Assembly (NCBI GenBank): GCA_900012615.1 | Contig: LT009756.1 | Location: 264,035-328,034, forward strand | Length of the DNA: 64,000 nucleotides | Direction of reading: 5' to 3' | From: Agrobacterium genomosp. 13 str. CFBP 6927 | GTDB lineage: Bacteria > Pseudomonadota > Alphaproteobacteria > Rhizobiales > Rhizobiaceae | In this document: positions 63,096-64,000 of the stretch, piece after piece | Layout of the letters: the number at the start of each line of letters is the position of its first letter | How positions within the stretch are numbered: position 1 is the first letter of the stretch | Program-made: the position numbers and the translations under genes | The notes under the pieces: generated by a model | The model's database searches: none | Told to the model about the DNA's origin: nothing | Seen by the model: the letters and a program-made list of their open reading frames with translations, nothing else

Positions 63096-64000
63096 ATGAA
63101 ACTCAACCGACGCGCCGTGATGGGCGGTCTGGCTCTTGGCATGGCTTTTGCGGGCCTCGCACAGCCGGTTCTCGCCAATGAAATCACGCTCAACGTTCTC
63201 TACAACCTGCCGGGCTTCACGAAATTCCATCAGCCGCTGGCCGATGAATTCATGAAGAAGAACCCGGACGTGAAGATCAACTTCCTCGCTCCGGCCGCCG
63301 GTTATAATGAAGGCCAGCAGCAGGTTCTGCGCTCCGCCGTAACTGGCAATCTGCCAGACGTATATTTCTCGGGTTACAACCTGACAGCGGAACTCGTTCA
63401 CACGCTCGCACCGCGCAACCAGATCACCGATCTCGGCCCGTTCATCCAGGCTGAAGGCGGTCAGGCCTTCCTCGACAAGAACTACAGCCCGAAGATGGCC
63501 GCCCTCGGCCAGATCGACGGCAAGCAGTACGGCCTGCCGGTCAACGCGTCCTCGCCGATCATCTATATCAACTCCGACCTCGTCACCAAGGCTGGCGGCG
63601 ACCCGGACAAGATGCCGACGACCTTTGCGGAACTCATTGCTCTCGCAAAGAAGATCAAGGCTCTTGACCCCAAGTTCGCCGGCATGAGCTACGACATCAA
63701 CGGCTGGCCGGATGACTGGTTGTGGCAGGCGCTCATCGTCGAACAGGGCGGCAAGCTCGTTGACGAGAAGGCCAAGACCGTTGGCTTCGACAACGAGATC
63801 GGCCTCAACGCCCTGAAAATGACCCGTCAGTTCGTCACCGAAGGTGGCCAGAACCTGCTCGACTGGGATCAGTCCCGCCAGCAGTTCGGTGCAGGCCTCA
63901 CCGGCTTCATCTTCTCGACCCCGGCTCACGTTCAGACGATTCAGGGCCTGGTCGGCGACCGCTTCAAGCTGAAGACCGCGACCTTCCCGCTCGACAACAA
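63096..64000 (+). CDS. Extracellular solute-binding protein, family 1 (partial)
   Basis: Start of the periplasmic binding protein of the same importer; the reading frame is open to the window end without a stop, so it is cut off (about 301 codons visible). The signal peptide is MKLNRRAVMGGLALGMAFAG with cleavage near VLA-NE (after about residue 27). Family-1 features follow: LADEFMKKNPDVKINF, LPDVYFSGYNLTAELV, GLPVNASSPIIYINSDL, then a Trp-rich NGWPDDWLWQ segment. The ligand cannot be told; a monosaccharide, oligosaccharide or glycerol-phosphate-type solute is likely. A long antisense frame over this gene is a shadow. Confidence 0.9.
   Translation, partial: MKLNRRAVMGGLALGMAFAGLAQPVLANEITLNVLYNLPGFTKFHQPLADEFMKKNPDVKINFLAPAAGYNEGQQQVLRSAVTGNLPDVYFSGYNLTAELVHTLAPRNQITDLGPFIQAEGGQAFLDKNYSPKMAALGQIDGKQYGLPVNASSPIIYINSDLVTKAGGDPDKMPTTFAELIALAKKIKALDPKFAGMSYDINGWPDDWLWQALIVEQGGKLVDEKAKTVGFDNEIGLNALKMTRQFVTEGGQNLLDWDQSRQQFGAGLTGFIFSTPAHVQTIQGLVGDRFKLKTATFPLDN

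Noticed and set aside
63060..63929. Open frame of 289 codons on the minus strand at the right end
   Set aside because: It is opposite the solute-binding protein gene, which has a signal peptide, correct operon position and family motifs; only the window end hides its stop.
1..64000. CRISPR arrays, insertion sequences, prophage or integrated islands
   Set aside because: No tandem spaced repeats, transposase, integrase or phage genes were seen. The tRNA-Arg at 58883 has no integrase or visible duplicated 3' end beside it in this window.

Overview
The window reads as a stretch of the main circular chromosome of an Agrobacterium/Rhizobiaceae alphaproteobacterium. The evidence is the high GC content with strong third-position GC bias, the lptC-lptA-lptB-rpoN-hpf-ptsN block, the ornithine-lipid genes olsB and olsA, a Mur-type Fur protein next to rimI, a PraR/PhrR-like HTH gene in front of metK, the Hsp20-DUF1150 pair and Rhizobiaceae-type palindromic repeats. 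From memory the gene order matches A. fabrum C58 around Atu0331-Atu0400; I could not check this. Coding density is high. I see no insertion sequence, prophage, integron, CRISPR array or rRNA operon. There is one tRNA gene (Arg, anticodon ACG).

Layout. 0-5.2 kb (minus strand): lipopolysaccharide export (lptC, lptA, lptB), then rpoN, hpf and ptsN. 5.4-9.7 kb (plus): sppA, ihfB, a LapA-type membrane protein, two RNA-methyltransferase-family genes and lspA. 9.7-13 kb: a hybrid histidine kinase and olsB. 13-22.5 kb: mutS, glnD, murJ, a VOC protein, trpS and a universal stress protein. 22.6-31.8 kb: nfuA, tsaB, rimI, mur, olsA, miaB, phoH, ybeY, corC and lnt, which together cover Fe-S delivery, tRNA modification, metal regulation and envelope lipid or lipoprotein maturation. 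31.9-34.7 kb: the HTH gene, metK and trmB. 34.7-43 kb: rbsK and rmuC (minus), def-fmt-truA (plus), dapD-dapE plus a membrane protein (minus) and a LOG-family gene. 43-52 kb: a Cache-type chemoreceptor, a nucleoside hydrolase, hsp20-DUF1150, an EF-hand protein, a HAD nucleotidase, a DMT transporter, argB and a small anti-sigma-like membrane protein. 51.6-54.6 kb (minus): rpmH-rnpA-yidC-engB. 55-60 kb: a second chemoreceptor, an orphan HAMP histidine kinase, tRNA-Arg and a methyltransferase. 60.1-64 kb: an ABC sugar-type importer operon whose binding-protein gene runs off the end.

The genes are mostly housekeeping. The most informative signals are regulatory sites between genes: a sigma32-like promoter plus a probable ROSE RNA thermometer before hsp20; a near-consensus Irr/ICE box before nfuA; a Pho-box-like repeat before olsB; a perfect 17-bp TTGT-N3-ACAA operator over the promoter of the ABC operon; an AT-rich 22-bp pseudo-palindrome before metK; a -24/-12 sigma54-type sequence pointing away from rpoN; and strong hairpins in the rpoN-hpf-ptsN and metK-trmB gaps. 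I did not find a convincing new multi-gene system. The least explained proteins are the short RskA-like anti-sigma-type protein at 51.2 kb and the orphan kinases.
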